64,000 bases of DNA from positions 124,001 to 188,000 of the forward strand of contig JAGQDJ010000066.1 of assembly GCA_022885665.1 (NCBI GenBank), in the 5' to 3' direction. Both the position numbers and the translations under genes were made by a program. This DNA comes from Triops longicaudatus (taxonomy: Eukaryota; Arthropoda; Branchiopoda; Notostraca; Triopsidae). Positions 61,435 through 64,000 of the stretch are shown here, one piece after another (the stretch's first letter is position 1; each line of letters opens with the position of its first letter). A model generated the notes under the pieces. It was not told where the DNA came from and ran no database searches. It saw only the letters and a program-made list of their open reading frames with translations.

Positions 61435-64000
61435 TTATTCACTGTCTCCTTTCCCTTCTTTTCCGGCATCCATGTTTTCGGCAGTGTTTAAAGTACTCCA
61501 CCAACTAGCAATAGCCCCTTTCGCTTGAGATAATGCACCCCCTTGGAGCGCGAATATTTAGCATTTTATTTTAATTAAAAAAAGAATTAAGTGGATCTTA
61601 CCAACCGCTTTCCCGGTTTGCACTACAGCCTTTCCTGTACTGGCTGCAGCTGTAGCCAACTTCCTTCCGTTTTCTGTTGTCTGGATAGTACTAAATTTGC
61701 AAAATAATACATCAAATATATTTTACAGCCAATTAAGTCAAGCCGTTTTACTGAGTTATTCGCAGCTTCATATCGGCTACACTCAACTGACCACAAAACG
61801 GATGTCGTGGCGCTACCTCTGTCAAGGCAGCATACGGTCCGTATTCCGCCCAGCACTGGTAATTTCGCGTACCTCTCCAAACTTGCACGAATGAGCTGTT
61901 GAAATCTTCCAACTCTTTGGCACCATCTACAGTCATTTGAAAGGTTACTTAAATTACACACTTAGAGCAATTCTTAACCTATTAGTAAAGAAGTTTTCAG
62001 CATTTGTAGCAAGTACGCCTTCATTTCAGCGCGTACCCAGTCTTCTCCACCTTCCCAACCAACTCCTTCCAAGAAAATATCATGCCGATCTTGGCAGACA
62101 TGTTTCAACAAATGATCTGCAAAGCGCAAGTCGGCTGTCGTCAAATGCAACACACGGCGTACCTCTGGATCAAGTGCATCCAAATTACCCGCTTCCACCT
62201 AACCGCAATTTTAATTAAAACTATATTCCCACGGAATTAAAAGGAACTTACGTCTACGATGACGTCAAATAAACCTCTCTTTTGTTTGAATAGAACATTA
62301 GTAGCTCCTACAACGTAACCATGTACGCGAGGATCGCTCAAGGAATCCATATAAGATAACGAAAGATATGGATGGCACAAGTATCCCTACGGAAAAATAT
62401 AAAATATAGTAAGTCATAGTTACTACTAAACTCAAGTGGCAATGACAGTACGATTTAACCGCGGGCAAGAAACAAAGAAGGAAAATACAATACTTATAAG
62501 GGACTACACATAAAAAGGAATCGCAGCTTAGAATTTTAAAGTACACACAAAAAATCAAGGTAAACCTCACGTTGTTAAATATTTTCAGAGGAAAGCCGCA
62601 GTCTTCATTCCGCAAATTCGCCATCTGAGATGGCGTAAAATACCCCGTGCCCATTTCTTTGCCTTCGAAGTAAGACAAATCTTCACAGCTTGAGGAGTTT
62701 ACATTTTCCAAACTATCTTTGCGTTCCTCCATGTTACTATTACTGCCCATTTTGTCCCACGCGCCTGACAAACGATCTTTCCACTGGGTCAACTTGGATG
62801 ACAAACTCGAAACACTTTCCGATGATGACAAACTCGCATTATCTTTCTTCTCATCGTGCTTTAACAACTCATCCAGCGACGTCATTGTTTCTGGAGTTGA
62901 AATAGCTACCTCTTTCCAATCTCTTGGATTACACACATGCGCTGGACTCTGAAGAGGCGTACAACGGCGACTACACGATATAACAACGCAGTTTAGTAAC
63001 AAAATAAAAATACTTGAAAATGTGAAGAAATCTGGCCAAAATGACCAAAGTTTGAAACAGAAGGGGTTACCTTGGTAATGTAGATTCTTGCAAACCAGTT
63101 TCAGTTAAAGCAGGAAAAAGAGACAAGAGAGCTAAAATACTGGAACAAAGCGGCTGTACTGGGGATTGGAAGAACAAAACCCGTTTTTCAAGCAGAATCA
63201 GCTTAAAAAGTTGCATAACTTTGTGTCGAAAACGTACGACCAAATCTCGCGCTGACAAACCTAGATGGAACGGCACAGGGAAAAATAGTTATTTTAATCC
63301 TACTGAATCAGTAAATTTAGCAAAAATAAAAATGAATAAATAAGAAATAGACAGTTCGTTTATGCAAGTTTAACGTAAGATAGCTTTTGACTGATTTTAG
63401 TAATAGGTCGCATTCTCTAACTAATACTACGTAAGTTAAAGACTTTTAAAATATGAAGTAACGTACCGACAAACAACTGGGAAAAACTCAAGTTTTCTGG
63501 GCTTAGACAAGTTTGCAAGTTGTGATAAGCGTCTTGGAGCAGAGAAACTTGACTAAAATCGCCTTCCCGGAAATATGCGTGCGTTATCAGTGACATTTTT
63601 ACCTTCGAATTCAACCTTTTCTATTAAAACTTCCACTTTTTCCCATAAAAATTTACTTGGATATGACCGTAGAGAGGTACAGTACTTAAAACACAGACAG
63701 ATTTTTGGACTGAGCTCCTTGTAATATCAGCGGTGCGTTTGGTGAGTTTCTATAAAATAGAGAGGTAATTACACGAAAGTTTCTTCTAAGAGTTTAAAAT
63801 TACGCTAGAAGATTATTCCATTTTTTCTTTTCTTTTTCTTACATGTGCGTCAATTTGACGATAACATGAGATGCCAAAAATTGTTTTGCCTTCTTCGGTT
63901 AAAGAAGGAAGATGGAAATATACGGTATCTTCCGTATAATTATGTGAACCGTCCGGTAACGCTAAAGACGCTAAATGACGCCAAGGTTCGGGCGTTTCAC
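61435..64000 (-). CDS. AVL9: AVL9 homologue (DENN-type late secretory pathway protein), 5' end beyond the right edge
   Basis: AVL9 acts in late secretory transport and cell polarity and carries a DENN-related fold. Ten exons are visible: 64000-63843 (partial), 63749-63657, 63620-63467, 63260-63071, 62970-62571, 62386-62252, 62198-61979, 61926-61752, 61690-61602, 61541-61435, with consistent phases and about 573 codons. Family signatures in order: LALPDGSHNYTEDTVYFHLP, FGISCYRQI, QKSVCVLSTVPLYG, ITHAYFREGDFSQ, LSARDLVVRFRHKV, LFKLILLEKRVLFF, GYLCHPYLSL, LTTADLRFADHLLKHV, GWEGGEDWVRA, HPFCGQLSVADMKLR and VVQTGKAVGGALSQAK. Exon 62970-62571 encodes a Ser/Asp-rich linker that differs between species. 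The N-terminal portion, including the initiator Met, is off the window. Confidence 0.94.

Noticed and set aside
1..64000. Transposable elements or viral insertions
   Set aside because: I found no transposase, reverse transcriptase, integrase or capsid-like frame and no terminal repeats with target-site duplications. Short non-autonomous elements could still be present and unrecognised.

Overview
This 64 kb window is from the nuclear genome of an invertebrate animal. The genes have many exons, GT-AG introns as short as 49-53 bp, AT-rich non-coding DNA, and polymerase III tRNA genes inside introns of protein genes. All recognisable proteins are standard animal families. A clear PDE10-type phosphodiesterase, a family I recall as missing from Drosophila, argues against a fly. 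The remaining features fit a non-dipteran arthropod or another invertebrate with a retained ancestral intron set. I cannot name the species.

Layout from left to right: a secreted type-B carboxylesterase (minus, 3' end off the left edge); SH3BP5-type RAB11 exchange factor (plus) with a tRNA-Arg(ACG) gene in intron 3; a complete 18-exon M13 neprilysin-like metallopeptidase (plus); LSG1 ribosome-export GTPase (minus); PDE10-type cyclic nucleotide phosphodiesterase (minus); Tousled-like kinase TLK (minus), probably with a roughly 10 kb first intron running from 36.55 to 46.5 kb; TANGO6 (plus), apparently sharing a bidirectional promoter region with TLK; PIGT of the GPI transamidase (minus), whose 6.4 kb intron 5 holds seven identical tRNA-Lys(CTT) genes; and AVL9, a DENN-type late secretory protein (minus, 5' end off the right edge).

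I rebuilt the exon-intron structures by hand from reading frame, splice signals and family similarity, and checked phase across every junction. The complete models are SH3BP5 326 aa, neprilysin 755 aa, LSG1 648 aa, PDE10 935 aa, TLK 959 aa (965 with the inferred first exon), TANGO6 969 aa and PIGT 584 aa. Lengths are close to the animal families where I can recall them. All the genes look intact, with key catalytic residues present where the family has them.

The genes are not an operon or a single pathway. They mix secretory-pathway functions (PIGT, TANGO6, AVL9, SH3BP5), signalling (PDE10, TLK), ribosome biogenesis (LSG1) and secreted or surface hydrolases (carboxylesterase, neprilysin). I did not find a new multi-gene system. 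The most unusual structure is the tRNA-Lys array inside PIGT, with its duplicated spacer DNA. Next are the PDE10 GAF-A insertion, the long TLK first intron with promoter-like elements, and several palindromic or G-rich DNA features. An 8-N gap inside a G homopolymer at 17.9 kb marks unresolved sequence.
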